Origin: Patella vulgata
Taxonomy: Eukaryota; Mollusca; Gastropoda; Patellidae
Direction: 5' to 3'
Length of the DNA stretch: 64,000 nt
NCBI RefSeq assembly: GCF_932274485.2
Contig: NC_065883.2
Span: forward strand, 40,146,539 to 40,210,538
Numbering within the stretch: the stretch's first letter is position 1; every line of letters begins with the position of its first letter. The notes below the pieces were generated by a model. The model had not been told where the DNA came from and ran no database searches. It saw nothing but the letters and a program-made list of their open reading frames with translations. Below are positions 47,750-58,419 of this stretch, one piece after another. A program made the translations under genes and the position numbers.

Positions 47750-50110
47750 ATGGTGTTACATGGTTATCCCTGTGTGACCTGTTTGAAAATGGGCGTCAGC
47801 TTGTCTATGGAGACTTAGAAATAGCGACTTTTTGGCGCCAGTAAGAAGTCTCACGAGATTATCGTCGTGCAACATTACTTTGCGGGGTTGACTTCTCTGC
47901 TTGTGACGTCTACAGGTGGAACTTAATTCATTTGTGACTTAAAGAAGATACATTACCTGGGATGTGTGCTTGTCTGCGATATCACTTCTGTGGAAGCGGA
48001 CGTTAAAACAACAGGTAGTAGTAGTAGTGGGATGTGTGTGACTTGTCTACGATATCACCTCAGGTGGAACTGGACGTAAAACTCCAGGAACGAACGAATA
48101 AATTAATGGGATGTGAATTACGGCTTTCCAAATGTATAATTACCTCGGACGTCATTTACCGATTTTTGATGTATTTGTCAATAGCGGAATTACTATTTTG
48201 AATGGATAATGGATAATAATACTACGATGACCACGGTAAGGCGAGCATCTATGGGTGTGCTTTTTTTTAATATTCACCAAATGTATAATTACCTCGGCCA
48301 TGATTTACCGATTTTTGATGCATTTGCCTATAGTGGAATTACTATTTTGAATGGATAATAATACTACGACCACTGTAAGGCGAGCATCTATGGGTGTGCT
48401 TTTTTTTTATATTCACCATTTTTATTCGCACTTCATATGCAAATAATCGTACTCAAAATGAACCGATCGGATAAACAGCTAGCGGGAAAATAAACGATTC
48501 ATCTCATAGTTAAACATAGTAGATAAATTAACAGGTGTTGATTTTTAAATGCCTCTCGGGAAATTTGACTGCTCGTCTAATAAATAAACGCATTAGATAA
48601 GTCAACGCTTCGGCCATTTCTAAACACCTCTCGGAGAAATTAAACGGTGTACCATTAAATTAAACTATAGTACTAATTAAACGATTTTTATCGATATCAA
48701 ACGATGTTTGGAAATTGAACTATATGCATAGTTTTTAGGGCTAAAAACCCCTTATTAAACGATACAAGTTTTACAGTGTAGGTCAACAGTGATCCAAGCT
48801 GGTGTTCAGCGAAGCGTACTTCGTGCTCTGATGGTAATATGTGACTTGGAAATATGTTTAATAATTTAACAAATTCAAGAAGAAGAACAACCAAAGGTAT
48901 CAAATTTTCGCATGTTTCCAATTTTTTGTTTTTGAAATGTACTGTAGAAAAATAACTTAGTCCTCTAACTTCAGTACGACATGATAATAATGTAATAGTA
49001 TTTCATTGTATATTTTAAATCTTAAAATTCCTCTTGTTGTTTTCAGGTACCGTGAATGCTTCGGTCCATACCAAATGCCAATTAAAGAAAAAATAAATAA
49101 AGCAGATAATTTATATGTTACAATTTAATTAAAACGTTTAATTATGTAGGCATATGCATATCAATAATGTAATAATAAATAATGGTATTGCTTGTATTTT
49201 TGTCTTGTCTATTTTAATTGAGTGTTTGAACATTTCTCTGATTATAATTAAATGGCTTGGGCTGGGGTTTTTTTCATTTGAGATACCAACCGAAATTTCC
49301 TATTAGAAACAAAATAAATTGTATACATGTTAGTAAAATATCAAGCTTTATTCAAATGAGATGATAGAGAAGTAAAAAATACATTTATGTCATTGCAATA
49401 AGACCAACACTGAATAGACCACAGTATGTCATCCTGGAATAAACTGTCACAGATAAAAAACAAAGTCACACTCCATCCAACAACTATTTCAGCTAATCCA
49501 TTAACAGTGTCGCCTTTCGGTCTTAGATCAAAGAGCAATTTCGTGTGAAAAGCGTGCTCTCCGGACAGTATAAATTCTATAAGAAGGATGTGACTGAATC
49601 CACTGTACCCGTGGTTTATCAGTAATAAAGCTATTTAATACAATCGTAAACGATGGGAATATTAAGTTATGTGTTTTAATTTAGCTGTTCTTGTAAAACC
49701 CATATTTCCATAGGTCGGTATTGTGCATGCAAAGACAAACTTGTTACACAAAGTGTGATGGGATCAGAGCATACCAAAAGATATTTGACGATTAGCTCCA
49801 CGTGTTGGAGGCGGGCGTTAGTCCCTACTATTGGAAATGATTAGCGTTATTTGGTATGTGATTTATCTATTGTTATATAGTGATGAATTCTGTTTCCTTG
49901 GATAGCCCTATTTACGACCCAGGTAAGAAATACATTTATAAAATATTACCTTCGACGAAACTTACAGGTTATCATTAATTGCAAGATTTTTTGTTTATAA
50001 TTGTGCTTTCAAAACAGATTAGAGCATCTGATATCAATAGAGATTAGAATATATCGGATAATCAAATGGAGGTTTGGCGGGATATCGGTAAAAACAACAA
50101 ATATTGATGA
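47750..50110 (+). repeat. Large dispersed non-coding repeat, copy C (rearranged)
   Basis: Bases 47760-48785 correspond to 16680-17510 and 19316-19370 of copy A. Bases 49590-50090 correspond to 21230-21500 plus 24700-24930. The LINE is absent at the corresponding place (about 49790). Internal local duplication: the 'atgtataattacctcggncn' block occurs twice (near 48131 and 48280), and the SINE/LINE-tail module is partly doubled (47965-48090). The segment 48790-49590 is unassigned. Confidence 0.75.
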
Positions 50111-50215
50111 AATGAAACTATACACCAAGTTTCATCCCAAAAAGTGTGATGAACAGATAGACGGATGAACTCATTTTAATAGTCCCCTGCTTTCTTTGAA
50201 ATGCGGGGGACAAAT
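50100..50215 (+). repeat. K2 right terminus fragment
   Basis: It contains 'gaaactatacaccaagtttc' and 'cccaaaaagtgtgatgaaca', then the terminal hairpin GTCCCCTGCTTTC / GAAATGCGGGGGAC (about 50183-50212). Only the last monomer end and terminus remain. Confidence 0.85.
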
Positions 50216-50599
50216 ACTGTACATTCTAAGCCATCCCTAGTGCAGCTACAAGTGAGCGTACTACATGGAGTTCACTCTTGCATCCACATCTGATGAGCCA
50301 CATGACAGACTACGGAGCAAGTTGACCGGTTGTAATGTTCTCAATTTAGTATCCTTCAGTTCCAGATCAAGTTCCGGTGAATTACGATCTTCCAGTGAAT
50401 GCCTCATAATAGCTTGCAAACTATACGCAGTGATCCATCTACGTCATACTTCGAGAATAATGATCACTGCCCTAGTTAGCCTCCATTTAAAACGCTCACG
50501 AGATCATTTTGGGGCGGGACTTATTGACTGGACTACAGCTTTGTGTACACAACAGAGTAAAAATAACCTGATCAAGCACATGCTTTATGTAAACACATG
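50216..50599. other. Unassigned sequence next to the helicase remnant
   Basis: A 127-codon plus-strand frame (50265-50648) exists but has no recognisable domain and runs antisense into the helicase remnant. I see no support for it as a gene. Confidence 0.35.
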
Positions 50600-50815
50600 T
50601 CATAGGCAAAATGTCAAATTCTGCCACTCTGGTAAAAGCAATATATAATATGTGCTAGTGGGTAATATTGCAATACATTCTTTGCCATTGTAATATGTCT
50701 TTAGAGTTTCAATCTGTTTATCTTTCAAAACAAGGTTAGATACTCCTAAATTTGTCTTCGCAAACAAAACCGCCTCTATGAAATTATCTTTCCTGGCAAT
50801 CATGGGCGCCGCCAT
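50600..50815 (-). pseudogene. RecQ-like helicase first-exon remnant
   Basis: On the minus strand from an ATGGCGGCGCC start, 71 codons include LVLKDKQIETLKTYYNGKEC and AILPTS. This matches the Q-motif plus the approach to Walker A in RecQ-like DNA helicases (family pattern: LK..Q..AL...Y.GKD..A.LPTGYGKS). The GYGKS part of Walker A is missing and the frame then runs ILLLPEWQN, so the ATP-binding loop is destroyed. No downstream helicase exon is seen. Such helicase-derived copies are common in bivalve genomes. It is most likely a dead copy rather than a working exon. Confidence 0.6.
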
Positions 50816-50819
50816 ATTG

Positions 50820-51084
50820 AATAATTAGAGGACTATTTTGTGAGTCGGCTTTGATTAGTTTGACATCTTTCATACACACAGCGGCTAAATAAACATATTT
50901 AATTTCATTCAATATGACAATAGAAGAGAAATAAATACTTCTAAAAATTACTAAAAGCATACTCAGTGTTTTTGACTAAAATCGTCGATGTAGGAATTAA
51001 AATGTCAGTTAATTAGCTTAGGGCCTGTTCTCAGACGGAGCTAGCTGTAGGCAGGCAGCCTAAGTTTGGGATGAATAGCTTGGT
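50820..51084. other. Upstream flank of the helicase remnant
   Basis: AT-rich, with no gene or repeat match recognised. Confidence 0.3.
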
Positions 51085-51590
51085 GATGACATCTTTTTAC
51101 GTTCCCTACAATTGATGACGATATATTTCCAGTTTTGTATGCCTATACCTTCCAGCTTGTTTCAGACATTGATTTGCAGTAGCTCTGTCCATAACAAGCT
51201 GACAAGAATTGAGTTACAACTGTTGACATTGGTCAAACTACGGTGAAACGTGTCAATTATCATTGAAATCCTGCAAGCTCATGCTCTTACTGGATATGAC
51301 ACAGTTACATGCTGCTACATCGTGGGGAAAGGAACAGCTTTGAAAGTGGTGAGAGCTTGATTGTATTTTCTCTCGCTCGTTGCAGTAGTAGACGTTCCAA
51401 TAGAAACAGTGCTCAGACAGGCCACTGTATTTATGTGAGATTGTTATGGACAGAGTTCTAGCAAATCAATGTCTGAAACACGCTAGAGGGTATGGACATC
51501 CAAAACTGGAAATGTATCATTATCATCCCCCCCAAAATCATGTAGTCTTGCTCAACGAATGATGCATTTTCAGGGAACGGAAACTGAGTG
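51085..51590. mobile_element. Inverted-repeat (MITE-like) element, ~500 bp
   Basis: Left block 'atatttccagttttgtatgc' plus 'ctataccttccagcttgttt', 'cagacattgatttgcagtag' plus 'ctctgtccataacaa' (about 51123-51205) is mirrored at about 51440-51525 ('ttgttatggacagagttcta', 'gcaaatcaatgtctgaaaca', 'gggtatggacatccaaaact'). Inverted similarity of roughly 90 bp at ~85% by eye. A run of C near 51528 differs. No frame. Confidence 0.7.
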
Positions 51591-51599
51591 TCAAACAAA

Positions 51600-51960
51600 A
51601 CCATGTGGTATGACATACTATAAATCAATCAGCTGTCATTGAATAATAATTGTCATGGATTAATGATTAATTGATTGATAATAGCCAATGACGTATATAA
51701 AGCCTTCCCGAAATCATTATTTACGCCGAATAATTAATCAAATTCTAACAGTACCGGTCTGTTGGAAATTTGAGCGACAAGCCACAGGATGTAAGCAAAG
51801 CTACATGAGGATGTGGAATGAACTATTGGGAGTTTATAACAGTGTCTATTCATCATTAAACAAAAAACAAAATATCGCCCAGCTCTGCGTAATCATTATT
51901 ATTTTTTTTAAATTAGCACACAATGAGAAATTCCATTGTTTAAAAAATGAGACCAACAAA
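51600..51960. other. Unassigned intronic sequence
   Basis: No gene, RNA or repeat recognised. A 93-codon frame at 51688-51969 has no domain and is not supported. Confidence 0.3.
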
Positions 51961-51964
51961 GAAA

Positions 51965-52165
51965 TATGAAATGGGGTTTAACGTCCTACTGTCCAGCTCC
52001 GACTGGGCTTATGAAGACAGGCATACGCCATACAGTGTGGTGTGAGGGAAATTCTGCCCGGGCAGCGGCACTATCGAATACTCTTATATCGAATTCCAAC
52101 TGCCGAGGGATCTTTTACGTGCACGCCATTATGTCATTATCAAAACTGAATGGTCAGTTTTAAAC
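51965..52165 (-). repeat. SINE body, minus strand (same family as 33555-33925)
   Basis: Shared blocks are 'ggggtttaacgtcctactgt', 'ccagctccgactgggctta', 'gtgagggaaattctgcccgg' and 'aactgccgagggatctttta' plus 'cgtgcacgcca'. The tRNA-like head is truncated away at about 52130. Confidence 0.8.
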
Positions 52166-52317
52166 AGGACACATGTACAAATTAGATGATTTTGGGTGAT
52201 TTTAAACAATTTGAATAAAGGCGCAATCATGCCTTTTGAGATACAGAGTCAAATGGTGTTGTAAGGGACCATTCATAAACTATTACACAAAGGTTAAATA
52301 AATCCCAACCAAAGAGA

Positions 52318-52545
52318 GAGAGAGAAATGGGGTTTAACATTCACTTGACACAAACTGGGTCATTTCCAGAGTAACACATGTAGGGGTCTTTAGCAGTGGG
52401 AGGAAACTGGACAGACCGGAAAAAACCCACAAGGTTGTCTCTTACAACCAGGAATCGAAACCACGCTTGTTGACTCAATGACAGACCTTATGATGCAGCG
52501 TGTACATGCTAACCAGTCGGCCATCCAACCCCGCTATCTCAATCA
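52318..52545 (-). repeat. tRNA-derived SINE, minus strand
   Basis: On the minus strand the head has TGGCCGACTGGTTAGCATG (A-box-like) and GGTTTCGATTCCTGGTTG (B-box-like). The body follows, with 'gtgggttttttccggt' and 'tttcctcccactgctaaaga' plus 'cccctac', and the 3' portion 'gacccagtttgtgtcaagtg'. Same family as 57705-57910 and 61285-61430; this copy is the most complete. Confidence 0.85.
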
Positions 52546-52549
52546 GGAC

Positions 52550-53540
52550 CACATTGTCGCGAAGCTTGCAACAAAAGCAAGTTGTAGATGAGGGGCTCGT
52601 CTAGCATAGGTTAGAGATAGAAGTGCGATTAAGACAGTTTTAATGCCTCCTTGTTCTTGAATAAAGGCGCAACCATTACAAAAGCATTGCTCCTGGTCAC
52701 AAGAGAATTAAATCAATCCCAATCAAGATTTTCAACAAAGGTGGCAAAACTCCAGAACAGAAGGAAGCAGAACGCTGACAATCGATCGAGTTTGTCTTCT
52801 CAAGAATCCAATCCTTCACACCAAATTTGACAAAAATCTCTCAAAATGTCGAGCCTCTAGCTACGTCTAGAAATTGCAATGTCAGAATGACAGGGGCAGT
52901 TAACTCCAAATTGGAGAAAGCAAAAGACTGATAGTGATCATCTTCTCATGGTGCTTATGAATCAAGGGTGTGTGTGTGCGTTTGTATATGGTGTATATCG
53001 AGGACACACATCTGAATACACACCATCTAATCGCAGACTTGTGTTCAACCGAGGACTTTTTGAACTAAAACCAGGACTGTAGCGATGTTCAGAAGCCTGG
53101 ATTTAATATGCCATTTGATTTTAAGTTCGATCTGAGGTGTTCCGTGTTAGGCGGTATTCTACAGTTAGGGTGTATCTTTCATGTGTGTGATATGAAAAGG
53201 GAAAAATATGATTGTGTGTATCAAGTACGCAGTTAGTGTTTATTGGACAGCAAGTGTATCAAGTCCTCGGTTAACCGATTTCTACCATACACATATATGA
53301 TCACCATATCTAAACTTAATAACCATTTTGAACCCGTACGATATTAAAAAATCAAGCCATCTAGTCATTATATTATTTCTGTCTGAAATTTCAAAATTTT
53401 TATCTGGCGTAACATATAAGATTATTGCCGAAATAATAAGCATAAAAAAACAACAATTGAAATAATTATAAGTCGCGCAACTTCAAGTAGTAACATTTGT
53501 TAGGGCGTATTAAGCCAGTTACAATTGTCTCATATAATGC
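52550..53540. other. Unassigned intronic sequence
   Basis: Contains gtgtgtgtg/tatatg words near 52970-53000 but no gene, RNA or repeat family that I can support. Confidence 0.35.
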
Positions 53541-53542
53541 AC

Positions 53543-54656
53543 AGGTACCACTGGTCAATTTTTGCCTTGCGGATGTACTACAGATAGAAATTGATGAGAA
53601 TCGGAAATAAGTTTACCGGTGACTCATCGGGAGGCCACGGGAGAACTGCAAAAAATTTCAAGGCACACATTGTCAGGAAAATAGGCCGGGAAGGAATCCC
53701 CGGAGGTTTCCAGATCCACAAGGAAACTCCGGGGGTGATTCCCTGGAGCTTCTGTGAAATATTTGTTTCGGGAACAGAGTTAGGCGCCAGGAACAGGTTT
53801 CCCGGTGTCCCAGGGGAGCCTCTGGGACACAGGTTTCCCGGTGTCCCAGGGGAGCCTCTGGGGCATCGCTAGCCTTGTGGACCCATCGGGTGATTCCCTG
53901 GAGCTTCCACAAAATATTTGTTTCGGGAACAGGGTAAGACGTCAGGAACAGGTTTCCTGGTGTCCCAGGGGAGCTCCTGGGGCATCAATAGCCATTTAGA
54001 GACATCAGGAGGCCACGAGAGAACTGCGAAAAGTTTCAATGCTTGCATTGTCAGGAAAACTGGCCGAGGAGGCATCCCCTGAGCTTTCCAGACCCACAAG
54101 GAAACTCCGGCAATGTCTTGCTGAAGTGTCAAGGGACTTTCGAGGATATTTAAATTGGGGATGCCTCGGGAAAAAGTATTTTACGGAAGCTTCAGGGAAG
54201 CATCCCCGGAGCTTCCCAGTTCAGAAAACATCGGAAAAATTTTCAATACAAACATTGGAACACAACGGAAAAATTATCAGTGCAAGCTTTGAAATTTTTC
54301 GCAGTTCTCCTGAGGCCTCCTGATGGTTCCAAATGGCTTACGGCCCCGAAGCTTCCCCTTCATACCGGGTAACCTGTTCCCGATGCCTATTTGCCACCAC
54401 GCAGGAGACCTAGATCTCCCGACATGAATATTCACTGATGATGTTGATTATCGGCGAAGGTACCTTGGAGCTTTCCCGATTATTGGGAGCCATCCCCGAT
54501 GATTAACGGTAATTTCTCGGGGGGCATTCCCAGAAATTTTGTGACCATAGCCGAAGTATCAGTGCACGCTGTGTCTTTGGGAAAAAAGAGCAAGAGCCAT
54601 CGGGAGAAAATTTGTTTATTTCTATATTGCCGATGATTTTTCCCCAGTGGTACCTA
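53543..54656. mobile_element. GC-rich inverted-repeat element (~1.1 kb)
   Basis: Ends AGGTACCACTGG (53543-53554) and CCAGTGGTACCT (54645-54656) are exact inverted repeats, followed inward by 'aatttttgcc'-like sequence on both sides. Inside, 'ggaggccacgggagaactgc' occurs near 53630, again near 54010 (direct), and reversed near 54300. A 31-bp tandem duplication around 'ggtgtcccaggggagcctct' sits at about 53800-53870. The interior is far more GC-rich than its surroundings. Short frames are by-products of the internal repeats. Superfamily unknown. Confidence 0.75.
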
Positions 54657-54904
54657 GGCATTAGTTCATGAAATATAGTTAGTGATCAGCCATTTTCCAA
54701 ATTGTACACAAAAATTGTATGACAGACTGGGTTTTGTTATTAACAGTTTGCTTAACTTAAACAGTGTATTTCATACATGTAGTTTGTCGAATAAATATAC
54801 ATAACAGGTAAACCTTTTTAAGTAAATATCTTGAAAATGTAAGTTAGTTGAAAGTTCAAGGTAGTATCTTGAAAATTCAAATTAGTATCTTGAAAATTCA
54901 AGTT
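54657..54904. other. AT-rich flank
   Basis: From about 54830 it grades into 'atcttgaaaattcaagtta' words that feed the tandem array. Nothing else seen. Confidence 0.35.
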
Positions 54905-55740
54905 AATATCAAGTAGTATCTAGAAAATTCAAGTTAGAGTTTAAAAGGTTAAGTTAATATCTTAAAAGTTTAAGTTAATATCTTAAAAGTTTAAGTTAAT
55001 ATCTTAAAAGTTTAAGTTAATTTCTTGAAAATTCCAAGTTCTTAAAAGTTTAAATTAATAACTTAAAAATTAGGTTAAAATCTTAAATGTTTAAGTTAGA
55101 GATGCCTTCACATGTACAAACTGTATGATGTTATTATATTTTTGGGCTAAAACATATCCAAACTAATTAATCTATCAAAAATTTGCTTCATATCCCTCTC
55201 AAAACAGTTTAATAATATCAAGTAGTATCTAGAAAATTCAAGTTAGAGTTTAAAAGGTTAAGTTAATATCTTAAAAGTTTAAGTTAATATCTTAAAAATT
55301 CCAAGTTCTTAAAAGTTTAAATTAATAACTTAAAAATTAGGTTAAAATCTTAAATGTTTAAGTTAGAGATGCCTTCACATGTACAAACTGTATGATGTTA
55401 TTATATTTTTGGGCTAAAACATATCCAAACTAATTAATCTATCAAAAATTTGCTTCATATCCCTCTCAAAACAGTTTAATAATATCAAGTAGTATCTAGA
55501 AAATTCAAGTTAGAGTTTAAAAGGTTAAGTTAATATCTTAAAAGTTTAAGTTAATATCTTAAAAATTCCAAGTTCTTAAAAGTTTAAATTAATAACTTAA
55601 AAATTAGGTTAAAATCTTAAATGTTTAAGTTAGAGATGCCTTCACATGTACAAACTGTATGATGTTATTATATTTTTGGGCTAAAACATATCCAAACTAA
55701 TTAATCTATCAAAAATTTGCTTCATATCCCTCTCAAAACA
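54905..55740 (+). repeat. 267-bp tandem array built on 19-bp AT-rich words
   Basis: Three near-identical units have a period of exactly 267 bp: 'gatgccttcacatgtacaaa' at 55101, 55368 and 55635. Within each unit 'ttaagttaatatcttaaaag' repeats at about 19-20 bp. The unit also contains 'catatccaaactaattaatc' plus 'tatcaaaaatttgcttcata', which matches copy B near 44510-44560, so the array amplifies part of the large dispersed repeat. Confidence 0.9.
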
Positions 55741-56185
55741 TTGTATTCGTAAAGAGATATGCTCCAAGATGTTTGTCACATTATTTGATTGAGGGAGGGT
55801 CCATTTCAGAATGCATTTGCCGTTACTTACTGTTCATTTTCCGTACATATTGAAGCCTAAGTAAATTCTTTACTTATCCTCTGCCAAATAATTTTTCCGC
55901 CGTTTGATTGCAGGGTCTGCTGTACCTTTAAACCCCCTGGTGTTCCCCAAACCACTTAACTATAATAACAAATAATAACTGATTCCTAAGTCAATCTGGC
56001 AGACAATAAGCCGTCAGGCTCACAGTAATTAATACCCTGACATCTTTGCCCAGTGCCTGTCCCATCCAGTATTTTTGTAGTAAGATTGTGTGTCTCTTCG
56101 TTCCATATATAACAAATTTGCCATACTTTTATTGGAAATAACTACTCTATAAACACTTTTGTGAGAATGTATCTTTAATATCTTA
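55100..56185 (-). repeat. Large dispersed repeat, fragment D
   Basis: Bases 55660-55790 and 56070-56180 align with copy B at 44505-44600 and 44935-45060 ('ccatacttttattggaaata', 'atccagtatttttntagtaa'). The stretch 55790-56040 between them has partial similarity only. Confidence 0.65.
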
Positions 56186-56229
56186 AAAGTTTAAGTTAAT
56201 ATCTTAAAAGATTAAGTTCAAGTTGAAAT

Positions 56230-57625
56230 TTAACAAGCCAACAGTGAGGCTGATGTCCCCAGCTGAAATCCCCAAATAAATAGATGACACATATTAATTA
56301 ATCGCACATCTATTTTTTTCCAAAGTATCAAGCAATCAAACTGATTATCAACTATGCACTAAGTTTCATCACTCTCTATCAGATAGAATCAAAGTTATCT
56401 TGTCCCAAAGCAGGAAATTGCTTATCTCTGCTTAGATTTAGATCGATATGTTAATCATTGAACTCAGCCAAGACGAACATCTACATCAAGTTTAAACATT
56501 CTACCTCAATTAGAAGAAGAGTTGTTGAACTCAGTCAAGACGAACATCTACATCAAGTTTAAACATTCTACCTCAATTAGAAGAAGAGTTTGACCAATCA
56601 AAATGCTTATTGCTCGTTAGCCTAAGCAGAAAATTCTCATTATCTAGCTCAATTAGAAGGAGGGTTATTGTGTTCCAAAGTCTCGGCCAATCAAATTGCT
56701 TATCGCTCTGCTTACCCTGAGCAGAAAATGCTCATCATCGAACTTAGTCAAGGTATTGATGTAATGAAACTATACACCAAGTTTCATCACTCTCACTTAA
56801 TTGGAACTAAAGTTATCATGTCCCAAAGCATCAACCAATCAAATTGCTTATCTTTGCTTACCCTAAGCAGAAAATGCTTATCTTCACACTCCATCAAGGC
56901 ATTGACCTAATAAACACCTACACCAAGTTTGAACATTCTAGCTCAATTAGAAGGAGGGTTATTGTGTTCCAAAGTCTCGGCCAATCAAATTGCTTATCGC
57001 TCTGCTTACCCTGTGCAAAAAATGCTCATCATCGAACTTAGTCAAGGTATTGATGTAATGAAACTATACACCATGTTTCATCACTCTCACTTAATTGGAA
57101 CTAAAGTTATCGTGTCCCAAAGCATCAACCAATCAAATTGCTTATCTTTGCTTATCCTAAGCAGAAAATGCTTATCTTCACACTCCATCAAGGCATTGAC
57201 CTAATAAACACCTACACCAAGTTTGAACATTCTAGCTCAATTAGAAGGAGGGTTATTGTGTTCCAAAGTCTCGGCCAATCAAATTGCTTATCGCTCTGCT
57301 TACCCTGAGCAGAAAATGCTCATTATCGAACTTAGTCAAGGTATTGATGTAATGAAACTATACACCAAGTTTCATCTCTCTCACTTAATTAGAACTAAAG
57401 TTATCGTGTCCCAAAGCATCAACCAATCAAATTGCTTATCTCTGCTTACCCTAAGCCGAAAATGCTCATCTTCGAACTCCATCAAGGCATTGACCTAATA
57501 AACACCTACACCAAGTTTGAACATTCTAGGTCAATTTGAAGGAGAGTTATTGTGTCCCAAAAAGTGTGACGGACGGACGGACGGACAGACAGACAGACGA
57601 ACCCATTTTAATAGTCCCCTGCTTT
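56230..57625 (+). repeat. K2 tandem-core element with both ends
   Basis: The left terminus is at about 56230-56300 ('agccaacagtgaggctgatg' plus 'tccccagctgaaa'). Nine or so ~147-bp monomers follow, in a 294-bp higher-order period (identical frame starts at 56929 and 57223). The right terminus at about 57565-57625 has 'gtgtgacggacggacggacg', 'gacagacagac' words, then the hairpin GTCCCCTGCTTTC-TTC-GAAAGGCGGGGGAC. Spurious frames such as 56929-57204 arise because 294 and 147 are divisible by three. Confidence 0.92.
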
Positions 57626-57704
57626 CTTCGAAAGGCGGGGGACAAAAATGTTAGTAGTAATCTTAAATGGTTTTATTTCAAGATATTACCTTGACAGGAG
57701 GGGG

Positions 57705-57910
57705 GGGGGGGGGGCGAATGGTTAGCACGCGCTCGCTGTATCATAGCGTCTGTCATTGAGTCAACTGACAGGGTTTTGATTCCCCGGTTGTACGTGACAA
57801 GGAGTAGGGTCGCCTGTCCAACCTCGTGGGTTTTCTCCGGGTCCTCCGGTTTCCTCCCACTGCTAAAAACCCCTATGCGCAAGCAAATTATTGAAATAAA
57901 AGGTCATCAG
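57705..57910 (+). repeat. tRNA-derived SINE, plus strand
   Basis: A poly-G run (about 57698-57714) precedes an A-box-like region (AATGGTTAGCACGCGC) and a B-box-like GGTTTTGATTCCCCGGTTG. The body has 'cctgtccaacctcgtgggtt' plus 'ttctccgggtcctccggttt', 'cctcccactgctaaaaaccc' and an A-rich end 'attattgaaataaaa'. The family's 3' extension (seen at 61370-61430) is missing here. Confidence 0.85.
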
Positions 57911-58170
57911 ATCTGGTTTGGGATGGGTGAGTTACCTCCACTTTGACCACATCAGTAAAACCCATCTATTTGAATTTCTCAGGGAGTTTTGCCCCAAAAA
58001 TGTCTTCCGATCGGACCAGGATTTCGTGACCGGATAGATTGACCTCACATTTGTTCTTCATTTTCTAAAATCACCAACCAGAAGTAGTGACCTGGACTCG
58101 CTAGGGGCCCCTGGAATATTTCGGTTTTTGCCCCCCCCCCCCCCCCCTAGGGACCCATCTAATAAAGACA
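57911..58170. other. Unassigned, with poly-C run
   Basis: Contains an approximately 18-base C homopolymer near 58130-58147. No gene seen. Confidence 0.35.
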
Positions 58171-58400
58171 GGACCACCCGACCTTGACCTTCCGACATGG
58201 CATCAAGGCCCACATGACCGTGGTAGGTCAAGGTCATCTGAAAAGGTCAAAGTCACCAAAATATCTACCAACTTGTGTGCTCTCCCGCATCTGGTGGGGC
58301 CCCGGGCCCACATGGCAAAACAAAGGTCATAACCTTCAATGGACAACTCACTGACCTTTCGAATGAGACCTTGATCTTTGACCTGAATTTTGACCTTGGG
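58171..58400 (+). repeat. Cluster of AGGTCA / TGACCT half-site words
   Basis: At least eight AGGTCA-like words on either strand ('accttgaccttcc', 'aggtcaaggtcatc', 'aaaggtcaaagtcac', 'aaaggtcataac', 'tgacctttcg', 'tttgacctgaattttgacct') occur within 230 bp. The tight clustering of TCAAGGTCA words suggests either a dispersed mollusc repeat built on this word or a nuclear-receptor-type binding cluster; the first seems likelier. Confidence 0.5.
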
Positions 58401-58419
58401 ATGGTAAATATCCAAAACA

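Noticed and set aside
52480-52545. A tRNA gene suggested by A- and B-box-like words (also near 33900 and 57720)
   Set aside because: No cloverleaf can be closed, and the heads are fused to shared SINE bodies, so these are SINE copies.
53591-54323. Several overlapping 64-94-codon frames on both strands in GC-rich sequence
   Set aside because: They follow internal direct and inverted repeats of the GC-rich element. No domain is visible.
56668-57498. Repeated 80-91-codon frames in the K2 array
   Set aside because: By-product of 147/294-bp monomers, both divisible by three. No recognisable protein and no start or stop conservation.
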